Position numbers and translations under genes: made by a program. A stretch of 64,000 nt of DNA from Prosthecomicrobium sp. N25 (GTDB lineage: Bacteria > Pseudomonadota > Alphaproteobacteria > Rhizobiales > Ancalomicrobiaceae), in contig NZ_JBBCAT010000003.1 of the NCBI RefSeq assembly GCF_037203705.1, positions 372,001 to 436,000 of the forward strand, read 5' to 3'. Below the pieces are notes generated by a model, which saw only the letters and a list, made by a program, of their open reading frames with translations, ran no database searches and was not told the DNA's origin. Positions 18,185-27,256 of the stretch are shown here, one piece after another (within the stretch, counting starts at the first letter, position 1; every line of letters starts with the position of its first letter).

Positions 18185-18303
18185 GGATCGGTGTTCCCAG
18201 GTCGAGGCGGGCCGGCCTCCGGCGGCGTCATACTGGGGGGCCGCATCCCGGCTGGCAACCCGGTCGCCGGACCGGCACGAGAGCCAGGCGCAGTCGCCCC
18301 CGC

Positions 18304-19179
18304 TCACCCGCCGAGCACGCGGCCCGCGACGGCGTCGAGCTTGGCGATGAGGGCCGGATCGCGCATCGCCGGGGCGGTCATCACCGCATGGTCCAGGGCG
18401 CGGTCGGCCCCGATGGGGCAGGCCGGATGCTCGGCCGGGAAGTCGGCGGCGAAGCGGGCGACCAGCCGGCGGGCCCGGTCGGCGTTGTCGAGCAGCACGC
18501 GGATCACCTGTGCGACGTCCACGTGGTCGTGTTCCGGATGCCAGCAGTCGTAGTCCGTCACCATGGCGACGGTCGCGTAGGGAATCTCGGCCTCGCGCGC
18601 CAGCTTGGCCTCCGGCATGTTGGTCATGCCGATCACGTCGAAGCCCTGCGCCTTGTAGGCCCGGCTCTCGGCGAGCGTGGAGAACTGCGGGCCCTCCATG
18701 CACACGTAGGTGCCGCCGCGCACCACGGCGATCCCCTCGGCTTGCGCGGCGGCCGCGAGCCGGTCCATCAGGCCCGGGCTGGTCGGGTGCCCGAAGGCGA
18801 CATGCGCCACGCAGCCCGCGCCGAAGAAGGACGAGGTCCGCCGGACCGTCCGGTCGACGAACTGGTCGATCAGCACGAAGGTGCCGGGCGTCAGGTCCTC
18901 GCGATAGGACCCGACCGCCGAGACCGACACGATGTCGGTCACCCCGGCCCGCTTCAGGGCGTCGATGTTGGCGCGGTAGTTGATGTCCGAGGGCGAGAAG
19001 CGGTGGCCGCGCCCGTGCCGCGGCAGGAACACGATCGGCCGCCCGCCGATCTCCGCATGCAGGAGCTCGTCCGTGGGCTCGCCCCAAGGGCTCTCCACCC
19101 GCCGCCAGGCCGCGCCCGTGAGGCCGGGCAGGTCGTAGAGCCCGGACCCGCCGATGATGCCGATGACCGCCTTCGCCAT
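18304..19179 (-). CDS. mtnP: S-methyl-5'-thioadenosine phosphorylase
   Basis: 291 residues. Phosphorolysis of methylthioadenosine to adenine and 5-methylthioribose-1-phosphate. Visible marks are [14 protein letters not shown] at the N terminus, [20 protein letters not shown], and [12 protein letters not shown] followed by [15 protein letters not shown], the family 2 purine nucleoside phosphorylase signature. Start ATG 19179 follows GGAAAGGTC. Likely cotranscribed with apt. Confidence 0.94.
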   Translation of the reverse strand: MAKAVIGIIGGSGLYDLPGLTGAAWRRVESPWGEPTDELLHAEIGGRPIVFLPRHGRGHRFSPSDINYRANIDALKRAGVTDIVSVSAVGSYREDLTPGTFVLIDQFVDRTVRRTSSFFGAGCVAHVAFGHPTSPGLMDRLAAAAQAEGIAVVRGGTYVCMEGPQFSTLAESRAYKAQGFDVIGMTNMPEAKLAREAEIPYATVAMVTDYDCWHPEHDHVDVAQVIRVLLDNADRARRLVARFAADFPAEHPACPIGADRALDHAVMTAPAMRDPALIAKLDAVAGRVLGG

Positions 19180-19270
19180 GACCTTTCCGCCCCGCGCTCG
19201 ATAAACCTGCGCCAGTCTGGCGATTCTGGAGCCGGACGCAATCCGCCGGCGCCGCGGGACCGATCGCCCG

Positions 19271-19308
19271 AAAGAGAACCGCCCCGCCCGGAGGTCCGGA
19301 CGGGGCGG
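19271..19308 (-). terminator. Terminator of the petABC operon (minus strand)
   Basis: A 13-pair stem with one mismatch (19279-19292 with 19295-19308) has T-rich GTTCTCTTT on its 3' side when read on the minus strand. It lies 30 bases after the cytochrome c1 stop codon and upstream of mtnP. Confidence 0.5.
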
Positions 19309-19338
19309 CGGAATCCCGTGCCTCGGCGGCGACGTCGC

Positions 19339-20202
19339 TCAGTGGGCGACGTCGGCCCAGACCTTGCGCTTGGTGAACCAGAGAAGCCCGGCGAAGACGA
19401 TCAGGAAGGCCATCGCCTTGAAGCCCGTGTGCTTGCGCTCCTCGAGCTTCGGCTCGGCCGCCCACATCATGAAGCTGGAGACGTCCTTGGCGTAGTTCGT
19501 CAGCGTAGCGGGCGTCCCGTCGGTGTACTCGACCTGGCCATCCTGGATCGGCTGTGACATGGCGATGCAGGTGCCCGCCAGGAAGGCCGAGTTGTAGTTG
19601 AGGCCAGGGGCGCAGGTCACCCCGTTCGGCGGCTCGTGGTAGCCGTTCAGGAGCGCGTAGATGTAGTCCGGCCCGCTCTCCTGGTACTGCGTGAAGATGT
19701 CGAACAGGAACCAGGGGAAGCCGCGGTGCGCCGCGCGCGCCTTGGCCATCAGCGACAGGTCCGGCGGCAGCGCGCCGCCGTTGGCGACCCGCGCCGCGGC
19801 GTCGTTCGCGAACGGCGACGGGAAGCGGTCCGAGAGCCGGCCGGGGCGCTCGAACATCTCGCCCTCGTCGTTCGGGCCGTCCTTCACCTTGTACTCGGCC
19901 GCGATCGCCTTCGCCTCCTCCTCGGTGAACTCCGGTCCGCCCGGCTGCGCCAGGTTGCGGAAGGACACGAACTTCATCGAGTGGCAGGCCGAGCAGACCT
20001 CCTTGTAGACCTTGTAGCCGCGCTGGAGCTGACCCCGGTCGAACTTGCCGAACGGACCCGCGAAGGTCCAGGACTGCTTCTCGATGTGGGGCACCTCGCC
20101 GGCCGCCAGGGCCGCCGTGGAGCCGGCGAGCCCGACCGCCGCCGCGACGAGCAGGCCGCGGCCGAGGCGGGCGATCCGGTTACCCTTCATGACGCTTTCC
20201 AT
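19339..20202 (-). CDS. petC: Cytochrome c1 of the bc1 complex
   Basis: 287 residues with an N-terminal signal peptide (cleavage after ALAA near 34), periplasmic haem c domain with CSACH at residues 70-74, and one C-terminal membrane anchor (about 262-281) followed by positive charges. The region TCIAMSQP should carry the axial methionine. It passes electrons from the Rieske protein to soluble cytochrome c. Last gene of petA-petB-petC, 23 bases after petB. Confidence 0.95.
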   Translation of the reverse strand: MESVMKGNRIARLGRGLLVAAAVGLAGSTAALAAGEVPHIEKQSWTFAGPFGKFDRGQLQRGYKVYKEVCSACHSMKFVSFRNLAQPGGPEFTEEEAKAIAAEYKVKDGPNDEGEMFERPGRLSDRFPSPFANDAAARVANGGALPPDLSLMAKARAAHRGFPWFLFDIFTQYQESGPDYIYALLNGYHEPPNGVTCAPGLNYNSAFLAGTCIAMSQPIQDGQVEYTDGTPATLTNYAKDVSSFMMWAAEPKLEERKHTGFKAMAFLIVFAGLLWFTKRKVWADVAH

Positions 20203-20225
20203 GATGTCTCTCCGGTTCGCCCGTT

Positions 20226-21497
20226 TCAGCCCTTGCGCTCGGGAGCGGCGACGGCGCCTTGCGGCATGCCCCCACCGTTCTTGGCGAGCACCGCCTCCGA
20301 GATCGAGGCCGGCAGCGGCTTAGGCGTCTCGAAGAGGCCGAGCAGCGGCAGGATCACGAGGAAGTGGAGGAAGTAGTAGAAGGTGAGCACCCGCGCCCAG
20401 ATCACGTAGGTTCCTTCCGCCGGCAGCGAGCCCAGGTAGCCGAGGCCGACGCAGACCGCCGCGAACACCCAGAAGAACTGCTTGAACAGCGGCCGGAAGG
20501 CGCCGGACTTGACCCGCGAGGTGTCGAGCCAGGGCACGATGAACATCACCGCGATGGCGCCGAACATCAGGAGCACGCCGCCGAGCTTGGACGGCACCGC
20601 GCGCAGGATGGCGTAGAAGGGCAGGAAGTACCACTCCGGCACGATATGAGCCGGGGTGACCAGCGAGTTGGCTTCCGTGTAGTTGTCCGGGTGCCCGAGA
20701 TAGTTCGGCACGTAGAACATGAACCACGAAAAGACGATCAGGAACATCACGATCGCGAAGGTGTCCTTCAGCGTCGCATAGGGCGTGAACGGCACGGTAT
20801 CCTGCGTCGACTTCACTTCCACGCCGGCCGGATTGTTCTGGCCGACCACGTGCAGCGCCCAGATGTGCAGGACGACCACGCCCACGATCACGAAGGGCAG
20901 AAGGTAGTGGAGCGAGAAGAAGCGGTTCAGCGTCGGGTTGTCGACCGAGAAGCCGCCCCACAGCCAGGTGACGATCGGCTCGCCGACGAGCGGGAAGGCC
21001 GAGAAGAGGTTCGTGATGACCGTCGCGCCCCAGAAGCTCATCTGGCCCCAGGGCAGCACGTAGCCCATGAAGGCGGTCGCCATCATGAGGAGGAAGATCA
21101 GCACGCCCAGGATCCACAGCACCTCGCGCGGCTCCTTGTAGGAGCCGTAGTAGAAGCCGCGGAACATGTGGATGTAGACGGCGATGAAGAACATCGACGC
21201 GCCGTTGGCATGCATGTAGCGCATCAGCCAACCCCAGTTGACGTCGCGCATGATGTGCTCGACGGACGCGAAGGCCATCGAGGTGTGGGGCGTGTAGTGC
21301 ATCACCAGCACGATGCCGGTCACGAGCTGGCACACCAGCATGACCATCAGGATCGCGCCGAAGGTCCAGAAGTAGTTGAGGTTCTTCGGGACCGGATAGG
21401 CGACCGCCTGCCCGTGCATCATGCTGATGATCGGCAGCCGACGCTCCAGCCAGCGCGTGAACCCGTTCGTGGGCGTATAGGTCGAATGACCCTGCAT
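20226..21497 (-). CDS. petB: Cytochrome b of the bc1 complex
   Basis: 423 residues, eight or more membrane spans with the two haem b histidine pairs in helices B and D. Markers are [33 protein letters not shown] (Qo site) and the conserved PEWY motif of the ef loop ([11 protein letters not shown]). The alphaproteobacterial long form with extra N-terminal residues. It sits 25 bases after petA. Confidence 0.96.
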   Translation of the reverse strand: MQGHSTYTPTNGFTRWLERRLPIISMMHGQAVAYPVPKNLNYFWTFGAILMVMLVCQLVTGIVLVMHYTPHTSMAFASVEHIMRDVNWGWLMRYMHANGASMFFIAVYIHMFRGFYYGSYKEPREVLWILGVLIFLLMMATAFMGYVLPWGQMSFWGATVITNLFSAFPLVGEPIVTWLWGGFSVDNPTLNRFFSLHYLLPFVIVGVVVLHIWALHVVGQNNPAGVEVKSTQDTVPFTPYATLKDTFAIVMFLIVFSWFMFYVPNYLGHPDNYTEANSLVTPAHIVPEWYFLPFYAILRAVPSKLGGVLLMFGAIAVMFIVPWLDTSRVKSGAFRPLFKQFFWVFAAVCVGLGYLGSLPAEGTYVIWARVLTFYYFLHFLVILPLLGLFETPKPLPASISEAVLAKNGGGMPQGAVAAPERKG

Positions 21498-21522
21498 GAT
21501 CTCGTCTCCTCGGGGCCGGCGA

Positions 21523-22059
21523 TCAGCCGATCTTCACGACCTTGTCGGACAGGAACTCGTAGGTGGGGACGGCCAGGTTGAGCGGCGCCGGGCCCTTCCG
21601 GATGCGGCCGGAGGTGTCGTAGTGCGACCCGTGGCAGGGGCAGAACCAGCCGTCGTAGTCGCCCCGGGCGCCCGCGGTGCCGAGCGGCACGCAACCGAGA
21701 TGAGTGCACACGCCGACGACGACCAGCCAGTTGTCGTGCCCGGGCTTGACACGTTCCTGGTCGGGCTTCGGGTCCGGCAGGGAGTTGACCGGCACGGCGC
21801 GCGCCTCGTCGATCTCCTTCTGCGTCCGGTTGCGGATGAAGACCGGCTTGCCGCGCCATTTCACGGTGACGATCTGGCCCGGCTGGATGGCCGAGATGTC
21901 CACTTCGGTCGAGGCCAGCGCCAGCGCCGAGGCGTCCGGGTTCATCTGATCGATGAACGGCCAGGCGAGGCTGCCGGCGCCGATGACGCCCATCGCGCCC
22001 GTGGCGATGTACAGGAAGTCGCGGCGGGTCGGTTCTTCTGCCGTAGCGGTAGTAGCCAA
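21523..22059 (-). CDS. petA: Rieske iron-sulfur subunit of the bc1 complex
   Basis: 178 residues from a TTG start at 22059. That start has GAGAGGAT 8 bases upstream and gives the usual N terminus. An ATG 17 codons further up (22110) would add a non-conserved tail without a ribosome site. A Tat-like motif [11 protein letters not shown] precedes the single membrane span. The [2Fe-2S] ligands are in CTHLGC and CPCHGSH. First gene of the petABC operon; quinol oxidation at the Qo site and electron transfer to cytochrome c1. Confidence 0.94.
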   Translation of the reverse strand: MATTATAEEPTRRDFLYIATGAMGVIGAGSLAWPFIDQMNPDASALALASTEVDISAIQPGQIVTVKWRGKPVFIRNRTQKEIDEARAVPVNSLPDPKPDQERVKPGHDNWLVVVGVCTHLGCVPLGTAGARGDYDGWFCPCHGSHYDTSGRIRKGPAPLNLAVPTYEFLSDKVVKIG

Positions 22060-22338
22060 GATCGGATCCTCTCGAACTGTCGGCCGGTCGCCGTCTCCGA
22101 CCGCCGGCACGGGCGCTCGGAGCGCGCAGGCTGGACTTGAGAGCGGGTCTTGCGGGGGCGTGCCCGACGAAGAGGCACCGGGCGCACCCTTCGCCGGTCG
22201 CGCGGTGTTTTACAACAGTTCCGCCGATTGTCCAGCGCGCCTAAAGATGGAAGCGCCGGGATTTTCGGCGAGATCGCCGCACTGCAACATCCTGATGACA
22301 ATGCTGACTATTCTGTCGCCGACCAAAGGGAAAGCCGA

Positions 22339-22857
22339 ATGCCGGAAGAGCCTCTCCGAGCCCCCCTCGGGATCGTCCTCTACGAGCCCGACATCCCCCA
22401 GAACACCGGCACGATCCTGCGCACCGCGGCCTGCCTCGGGGTCACCGTGGAGCTGGTGGAGCCGGCCGGATTCGCGCTCACCGACAAGGGCTTGCGCCGG
22501 GCCGGCCTCGACTACCTGCCGGCCGCGCTGTGGACCCGGCACGCGAGTTTCGCGGCCTTCGAGGCCTGGCGCGCGGGCACCGGCCGCCGGCTCGTCCTCC
22601 TCACCACCCGCGGCGACCTGGCCTATACCGCCTTCGCATACCGGCCCGGCGACCTCCTCATGGTCGGCCGCGAATCGGCCGGCGTGCCCGACGCCGTCCA
22701 CGCCCGCGCGGACGCCCGCGTGGCCGTCCCCATGCGGCCCGGCATGCGCTCGCTGAACGTGGCGGTCGCCGCCGCCATGGTGCTCGGCGAGGCCCTGCGC
22801 CAGCTCGGCCCCGTCTGTCCGCCGCCCGGTGCGACCTCGACTGACAACGCCGCATGA
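22339..22857 (+). CDS. trmL: tRNA (cytidine(34)-2'-O)-methyltransferase
   Basis: 172 residues, SPOUT-fold enzyme that methylates the wobble nucleotide of tRNA-Leu isoacceptors. The N-terminal YEPDIPQNTGTILRTAA motif and the knot region MVGRESAGVPD ... MRSLNVAVAAAMVLGEAL are diagnostic. Start ATG 22339 follows AAGGGAAAG. Divergent from petA; hemF follows on the same strand. Confidence 0.92.
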   Translation: MPEEPLRAPLGIVLYEPDIPQNTGTILRTAACLGVTVELVEPAGFALTDKGLRRAGLDYLPAALWTRHASFAAFEAWRAGTGRRLVLLTTRGDLAYTAFAYRPGDLLMVGRESAGVPDAVHARADARVAVPMRPGMRSLNVAVAAAMVLGEALRQLGPVCPPPGATSTDNAA

Positions 22858-22883
22858 CATCCGCCGCGGCTTGGCGCTAGACT
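22854..22883 (+). promoter_or_regulatory. Candidate promoter for hemF
   Basis: ATGACA (22854-22859) and TAGACT (22878-22883) with an 18-base spacer, overlapping the trmL stop codon, about 35 bases before the hemF start. A matching TAGACT box precedes the MFS gene at 27.2 kb. Confidence 0.35.
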
Positions 22884-22917
22884 GCCCGTCCCGCACGCAA
22901 ACTCGCGAGCCCCGACC

Positions 22918-23805
22918 ATGACCCTTCCCGCCGACCTCGAAGCGCGCAAGTCCGAGGCCCGCGCCTGGTTCGAGACCCTGCGCGACCGGATCTGCGCCGC
23001 CTTCGAGGCCCTGGAGAACGACATCGCGGGCCCGCTGGCCTGCGGCGAGCCGGGCCGCTTCGAGCGGACGCCCTGGAGCCGGTCCGACCACACCGGCGCG
23101 GACGGCGGCGGCGGCGTGATGGCCATCCTCAAGGGCCGCGTCTTCGAGAAGGTCGGCGTCCACGTCTCGACCGTGCACGGCGAGTTCAGCCCCGAGTTCC
23201 GCGGCCAGATTCCGGGCGCCGACGAGGACCCGCGCTTCTGGGCGAGCGGGATCTCGCTCATCGCCCACCTGCAGAACCCGAACGTGCCGGCCGTCCACAT
23301 GAACACCCGCATGGTCGTCACCACGCGCCAGTGGTTCGGCGGCGGCGCCGACCTGACCCCGGTCCTCGCGCGCCGACGCACCCAGGAGGACCCCGACACG
23401 GTCGCGTTCCACGCCGCCATGCGGGCCGCCTGCGAGGCGCACGCGGTCGCCGACTATCCGCGCTACAAGGCGTGGTGCGACGAATACTTCTTCCTGAAGC
23501 ACAGGAACGAGATGCGCGGCATCGGCGGCATCTTCTACGACTACCTGAATTCCGGAGACTGGTCGGCCGACTTCGCCTTCACGCGTGCCGTCGGCGAAGC
23601 CTTCCTGGGCATCTATCCGGAGCTCGTCCGCCGCAACTACGAGATGCCCTGGTCGGGAGCCGACCGCGACGAGCAGCTCGTCCGTCGCGGCCGCTACGTC
23701 GAGTTCAACCTCCTCTACGACCGCGGCACCATCTTCGGCCTGAAGACCGGCGGCAACGTCGACTCGATCCTCTCCTCCATGCCCCCCGTGGTGAAGTGGC
23801 CCTGA
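22918..23805 (+). CDS. hemF: Oxygen-dependent coproporphyrinogen III oxidase
   Basis: 295 residues, normal length. Oxidative decarboxylation of coproporphyrinogen III to protoporphyrinogen IX in haem synthesis, requiring O2. Family marks: [20 protein letters not shown] near residue 61, [20 protein letters not shown], and [19 protein letters not shown] near the end. It fits the aerobic respiratory lifestyle shown by the adjacent bc1 genes. Confidence 0.95.
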   Translation: MTLPADLEARKSEARAWFETLRDRICAAFEALENDIAGPLACGEPGRFERTPWSRSDHTGADGGGGVMAILKGRVFEKVGVHVSTVHGEFSPEFRGQIPGADEDPRFWASGISLIAHLQNPNVPAVHMNTRMVVTTRQWFGGGADLTPVLARRRTQEDPDTVAFHAAMRAACEAHAVADYPRYKAWCDEYFFLKHRNEMRGIGGIFYDYLNSGDWSADFAFTRAVGEAFLGIYPELVRRNYEMPWSGADRDEQLVRRGRYVEFNLLYDRGTIFGLKTGGNVDSILSSMPPVVKWP

Positions 23806-23872
23806 AGGCCTCGAACAAAGCGTCGCGCCTGCCGGTTAGACCCGCCTCACCAGACACGGGGAGGGTGCCCCA

Positions 23873-24100
23873 ATGGCCGCAGCGAGCATAGAACCCGGCG
23901 ATGTCGTCATGCTGAAGTCGGGCGGGCCGGCGATGACGGTCATCGAGGTCGCCGACAACATCGTGACCTGCCTCTGGTACGCCGACGGCGAGGAGGTCCT
24001 CCGCACGAGCTCCGTCCCCGTGATCGCCCTGACGGCCGTCGAGCACGACGACGCGGTCGAGGACGAGGACGAGGATATCGAGGAAGAAGAGGACGATTGA
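23873..24100 (+). CDS. DUF2158/YodC-family small protein
   Basis: 75 residues. A beta-rich DUF2158 segment (GDVVMLKSGGPAMTV ... VTCLWYADGEE) is followed by an acidic tail of almost only Asp and Glu (residues about 58-75). Function unknown. The ATG start at 23873 follows GGGGAGGG. It ends 34 bases before the convergent ybaK-like gene. Confidence 0.75.
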   Translation: MAAASIEPGDVVMLKSGGPAMTVIEVADNIVTCLWYADGEEVLRTSSVPVIALTAVEHDDAVEDEDEDIEEEEDD

Positions 24101-24134
24101 GCCGTCGCGGCCTCGCCGGCCCCGCGCCCCTGGC

Positions 24135-24611
24135 TCAGACGAGGTCGATCGGCTCCGCCCCGATCCGGCCGGCCAGGTCCCGCGGGTCGACCGAGAAGAC
24201 GGCGTGCGGCGTGCCCGCCGCCGCCCAGACCCGGTCGTGGGCGAGAAGGGCCCGGTCGATCCGGGTGGCGAGCGGCGTGGCGTGGCCGAACGGGGCCACG
24301 CCGCCGATCGCGAACCCGGTCACCTCCCGCACGAAGCGCGCATCCGGCCGGTCCACCGCCTCGCCGAGGTCCCGCGCGACCGCCTCCTCGTCGACCCGGT
24401 TCACGCCGGAGACGAGCATCAGGATGGGCCGCCGGCTCTCCCGACCGACGAAGACCAGCGACTTGACGATGGCCCCGACCGGACAGCCGCAGGCCGCCGC
24501 GGCCTCCTCGGCGGTCCGCGTCGAGTCCGGCATGGTCACGATCTCGATCGGCAGGCCCAGCGCCTCCGCGGCCGCCCTCACCCGCTCCAGTCCCGACGTC
24601 TTCCCGGCCAT
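24135..24611 (-). CDS. YbaK/EbsC-family aminoacyl-tRNA deacylase-like protein
   Basis: 158 residues, the length of a free-standing YbaK/ProX editing domain that hydrolyses mischarged Cys-tRNA-Pro or similar. The conserved lysine lies in GAIVKSLVFVG and the late motif is GFAIGGVAPFGH. The start ATG 24611 (MAGKTSGLERV) was chosen over an in-frame ATG at 24695, which would add 28 non-conserved residues. The tRNA substrate cannot be determined. Confidence 0.85.
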   Translation of the reverse strand: MAGKTSGLERVRAAAEALGLPIEIVTMPDSTRTAEEAAAACGCPVGAIVKSLVFVGRESRRPILMLVSGVNRVDEEAVARDLGEAVDRPDARFVREVTGFAIGGVAPFGHATPLATRIDRALLAHDRVWAAAGTPHAVFSVDPRDLAGRIGAEPIDLV

Positions 24612-24766
24612 GCGCGCGCCCTCGGTTGCGAAACCGTGCCCGGGGGCACGGCATTTGCTAAAGAGTGGTGAAGACGAAGTCGCGCGATCCCGCAATGGGA
24701 ATCGCGGTCCATGGCGGGACGGAGCGCCTCGAAACGGGACCCTTGTCGACGTATGGAGTGGCGAGG

Positions 24767-25360
24767 ATGAGCGATCGGACGCCGGGCCGGAAGCCGGCCG
24801 GCAACGTGAGGAGCCTGCAGGAGGCCATCCGCCGCATGCGCATGGTCTCCACCGAGCGGGCCGACGGCATCGCCGACCTGCAGGCTGCCGAACGGGCGCG
24901 CCTGGAGATGCTCGCCGAGGAACTGGCCGACGTCTTCAAGGCCGTCCCGTCCGAGACGGACATCTTCGCCTTCTCGGTGTCGGGCGGCGAGCCGCCCCGC
25001 CTCTGGATCGACATGACGAGCCATGTCGCCATGGGCCGCGACCGGAGGACCTACCGGTTCCTGAAGGACACCCGCCTCGGCCGGACCGTCCTCCGCGAGA
25101 CCGACAGCCTCGACGCCATGGCGGATTGCATCACCGACTATGTCGCCGAGCGCGTCATCGAGCGCGAGAAGGCGCTGGAGGCCGACTGGCTCCTCGCCCG
25201 CGGGCCGCGCCCGGAGACCACGACCGCGGCGGCGGCCTCCGGGGCCACGCGACCGCCGGCCGGCCGCACGCGCTGGCGCGTTCTCGCCGCCTTCGCGCTC
25301 GGCGTCGTCACCGGCGCGGTCGGGCTCTTCGCCTGGGCCGCCTCGAAGGGCGGCCTGTGA
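24767..25360 (+). CDS. Hypothetical protein with C-terminal membrane anchor
   Basis: 197 residues, not recognised. The body (residues about 10-150) is mixed alpha/beta and contains LWIDMTSHVAMGRDRRTYRF and a helical stretch CITDYVAERVIEREKALEAD. A Pro/Ala/Thr linker leads to one hydrophobic span (about 172-192). That suggests a cytoplasmic domain anchored by its C terminus. Start ATG 24767 has GTGGCGAGG before it; an upstream in-frame ATG at 24665 lies inside the promoter region of the divergent gene. It ends 4 bases before the convergent phosphoesterase. Confidence 0.65.
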   Translation: MSDRTPGRKPAGNVRSLQEAIRRMRMVSTERADGIADLQAAERARLEMLAEELADVFKAVPSETDIFAFSVSGGEPPRLWIDMTSHVAMGRDRRTYRFLKDTRLGRTVLRETDSLDAMADCITDYVAERVIEREKALEADWLLARGPRPETTTAAAASGATRPPAGRTRWRVLAAFALGVVTGAVGLFAWAASKGGL

Positions 25361-25363
25361 CCG

Positions 25364-26263
25364 TCAGAGAAGGATTTCGCGCCGGGTGAGCTCGGCCGCC
25401 CCTGTCGCCGCGAGGCCGAAGCCCCGCTCCACGTGCGTGAGCTTCCACGCCCCGGGGCCGCCCTCGACGATGAAATGGTTCCAGCCCGCCCCCCGCTTGC
25501 CGCCGCCCGCGCCCGGCTGCGCCGAGGCCGAGGTCACGCCCACGACCGGCACCGGCCGGTTCGGCCCGGCGATCTCCTCGCGGCTCCAGCGATGGATGTG
25601 GCCGTGCAGGACGAGCTCGGCGCCGGCCTCGCGGATCACGCGCCGGAAGCGCTCCGCCCCGATCAGCCGCGCCGCCCAGGGGGCGACCCCGCGGACGGGG
25701 GGATGGTGGATCATCACCACCCGGAAGAAGCCCTGCGCCTTCTCGTGCGCGAGGATCTCGGCGAGCCGCATGCCCTGGCCGACTTCGAACGTGCCGGTCG
25801 CCATGAAGGGACCGGTCGCCTTGGCGGACGAAACCCCGATGAAGGCCACCGGCCCGCGGCGGCGGACGAAGGGGAAGCGCACGTGCTCCGCCCCGTCGCC
25901 GCACAGGAACGGCGCCCAGGCCTCCGTCGACCGGCGCAGCGAGGTCCGCACGTAGGCGTCGTGGTTGCCCGGCACCACCGAGACGTCGTGCGGAGCGCCG
26001 ATGCTCGCCAGCCAGGACTTGGCGACGACCAGCTCGGCCTCGAGCGCGATGTTGACGATGTCGCCGGTGACGCAGACGTGCCCCGGCCGGTGCGCCTGGA
26101 TGTCGGCCACCAGGGCATCGAGCACGGCGGGGCGCATGGCGCCGCGACCGCGGTTGAGCCGCCAATTGAGGTAGCCCAGCATGCGCTTCGACATGAGCTC
26201 CGACAGGCGGGGCTCCGGAAGCGGGCCGAGGTGAGGGTCCGAGAGGTGGGCGAAGGAATACAT
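25364..26263 (-). CDS. Metallophosphoesterase (calcineurin-like, CpdA-like)
   Basis: 299 residues from ATG 26263. Binuclear metal motifs: FAHLSDPHLGP (D, H), VTGDIVN (GD), VVPGNHDAY (GNHD), MIHHPPV and LVLHGHIHRW (GHIH). Order and length fit class III cyclic-nucleotide phosphodiesterase-like enzymes, but substrate is unknown. An in-frame ATG at 26287 is the alternative start; MYSFAHLSD matches the family start better. It is convergent with the anchored hypothetical protein. Confidence 0.85.
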   Translation of the reverse strand: MYSFAHLSDPHLGPLPEPRLSELMSKRMLGYLNWRLNRGRGAMRPAVLDALVADIQAHRPGHVCVTGDIVNIALEAELVVAKSWLASIGAPHDVSVVPGNHDAYVRTSLRRSTEAWAPFLCGDGAEHVRFPFVRRRGPVAFIGVSSAKATGPFMATGTFEVGQGMRLAEILAHEKAQGFFRVVMIHHPPVRGVAPWAARLIGAERFRRVIREAGAELVLHGHIHRWSREEIAGPNRPVPVVGVTSASAQPGAGGGKRGAGWNHFIVEGGPGAWKLTHVERGFGLAATGAAELTRREILL

Positions 26264-26718
26264 GCGGTGGGGGATAGCCAAGAGCATGCCGAACGTCCAG
26301 TGAGGCCCGTTCGATCCCTGCCGGGAAAAATTTCCTCGCCGCCTTCCGGCCCGTCTTCAGGCCCAGTCGTAGTTCCGCAAGGCCGCGGTGCGGCGGACGG
26401 GAACCGGCTCCAGGGCGGGCGCCCAGAGGAAACGATGCGAGACCAGGAGCTTGCGGACGGCCTTCAACATGGCGAGCCTCGACGTGAGCTGTGCGCCGCC
26501 CGCGCGGACTGGCCCGCGGGCCGGCGCCGGGACGTCCATCGCCCCGCACCGGATACGGGCACCACCCTGCGCCCGTCAGGTTACGAAATAGGCAATCGCC
26601 TCGCGAATAGCCAAGGCTATGCTTGCCGGTGGGCCATGCGTCCGGCACATACCGGCGGGCGCGGTTAAGCTTCGGCAACGGTACGCCCGCCCTTTCGCCG
26701 GATCGCGGAAAGACTTCG
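26264..26718. other. 455-base gap, mostly non-coding
   Basis: Apart from one very small minus-strand ORF (26357-26470) I see no gene. The part at 26575-26700 is richer in A/T and probably holds the promoter of the NUDIX gene. Confidence 0.4.
26357..26470 (-). CDS. Possible 37-residue small protein
   Basis: A short ORF beginning MLKAVRKLLVSHRFLWAP and ending RRTAALRNYDWA. GAGG stands six bases before the ATG at 26470. The first half is a basic amphipathic stretch. No family is recognised. It could be chance in GC-rich DNA; conservation would decide. Confidence 0.25.
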   Translation of the reverse strand: MLKAVRKLLVSHRFLWAPALEPVPVRRTAALRNYDWA

Positions 26719-27186
26719 ATGACCCTTCTCGCCCGCCTGAAGCCGCTCGTCCGCCGAACCGTCACGGCCGCGGCCCTCCTGCGCCGTCCCATGAGCCTCG
26801 GCGTGCGGGTCTTCCTGGCCGAGGAGGGGCGGGTCTTCCTGGTCCGCCACACCTACCTGCCCGGCTGGTACCTGCCGGGCGGCGGCGTCGACGCGGGCGA
26901 GACGGCCGCCGAGGCAGCCCGCCGCGAACTGGCCGAGGAGGGCGGGCTGGGCGTCGAGGACCTCGATCTCTTCGGCCTCTACCTGAACCGCCGCGCCTCG
27001 CGGCGCGACCATGTCGCCCTCTTCGTCGGCTCCGGGATCGAGCCGCTTCCGCCCCGCCCCCGCGACCGGGAGATCGCCGAGACCGGCTTCTTCCCGCTCG
27101 AGGCCCTGCCGGCGGACACGACCGGCGCGACCCGGCGGCGCATCGCCGAGATCCTCGAGGGGCGCCGGCCGGACCCGCTCTGGTGA
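26719..27186 (+). CDS. NUDIX hydrolase
   Basis: 155 residues. The NUDIX box runs from GGGVDAGETAAEAARRELAE through EGG (residues about 54-76), with the catalytic REL.EE glutamates intact. The substrate is a nucleoside diphosphate linked to X, not further defined. The N-terminal LARLKPLVRR segment is basic. Start ATG 26719 follows CGGAAAGAC. A separate promoter separates it from the MFS gene 70 bases downstream. Confidence 0.88.
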   Translation: MTLLARLKPLVRRTVTAAALLRRPMSLGVRVFLAEEGRVFLVRHTYLPGWYLPGGGVDAGETAAEAARRELAEEGGLGVEDLDLFGLYLNRRASRRDHVALFVGSGIEPLPPRPRDREIAETGFFPLEALPADTTGATRRRIAEILEGRRPDPLW

Positions 27187-27197
27187 CGAAGCCGCCG

Positions 27198-27226
27198 TTG
27201 GCCCCCCGGCCTCGGCGGTCTAGACT
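27198..27226 (+). promoter_or_regulatory. Candidate promoter for the MFS gene
   Basis: TTGGCC (27198-27203) and TAGACT (27221-27226), 17-base spacer, 30 bases before the start codon. Confidence 0.4.
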
Positions 27227-27256
27227 GCAGCCCCGCCCCCCCCGCGATCCGCCCCG

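Noticed and set aside
22060-22110. Longer Rieske N terminus from ATG 22110
   Set aside because: No ribosome site before it; TTG 22059 has GAGAGG at correct distance and gives the usual length.
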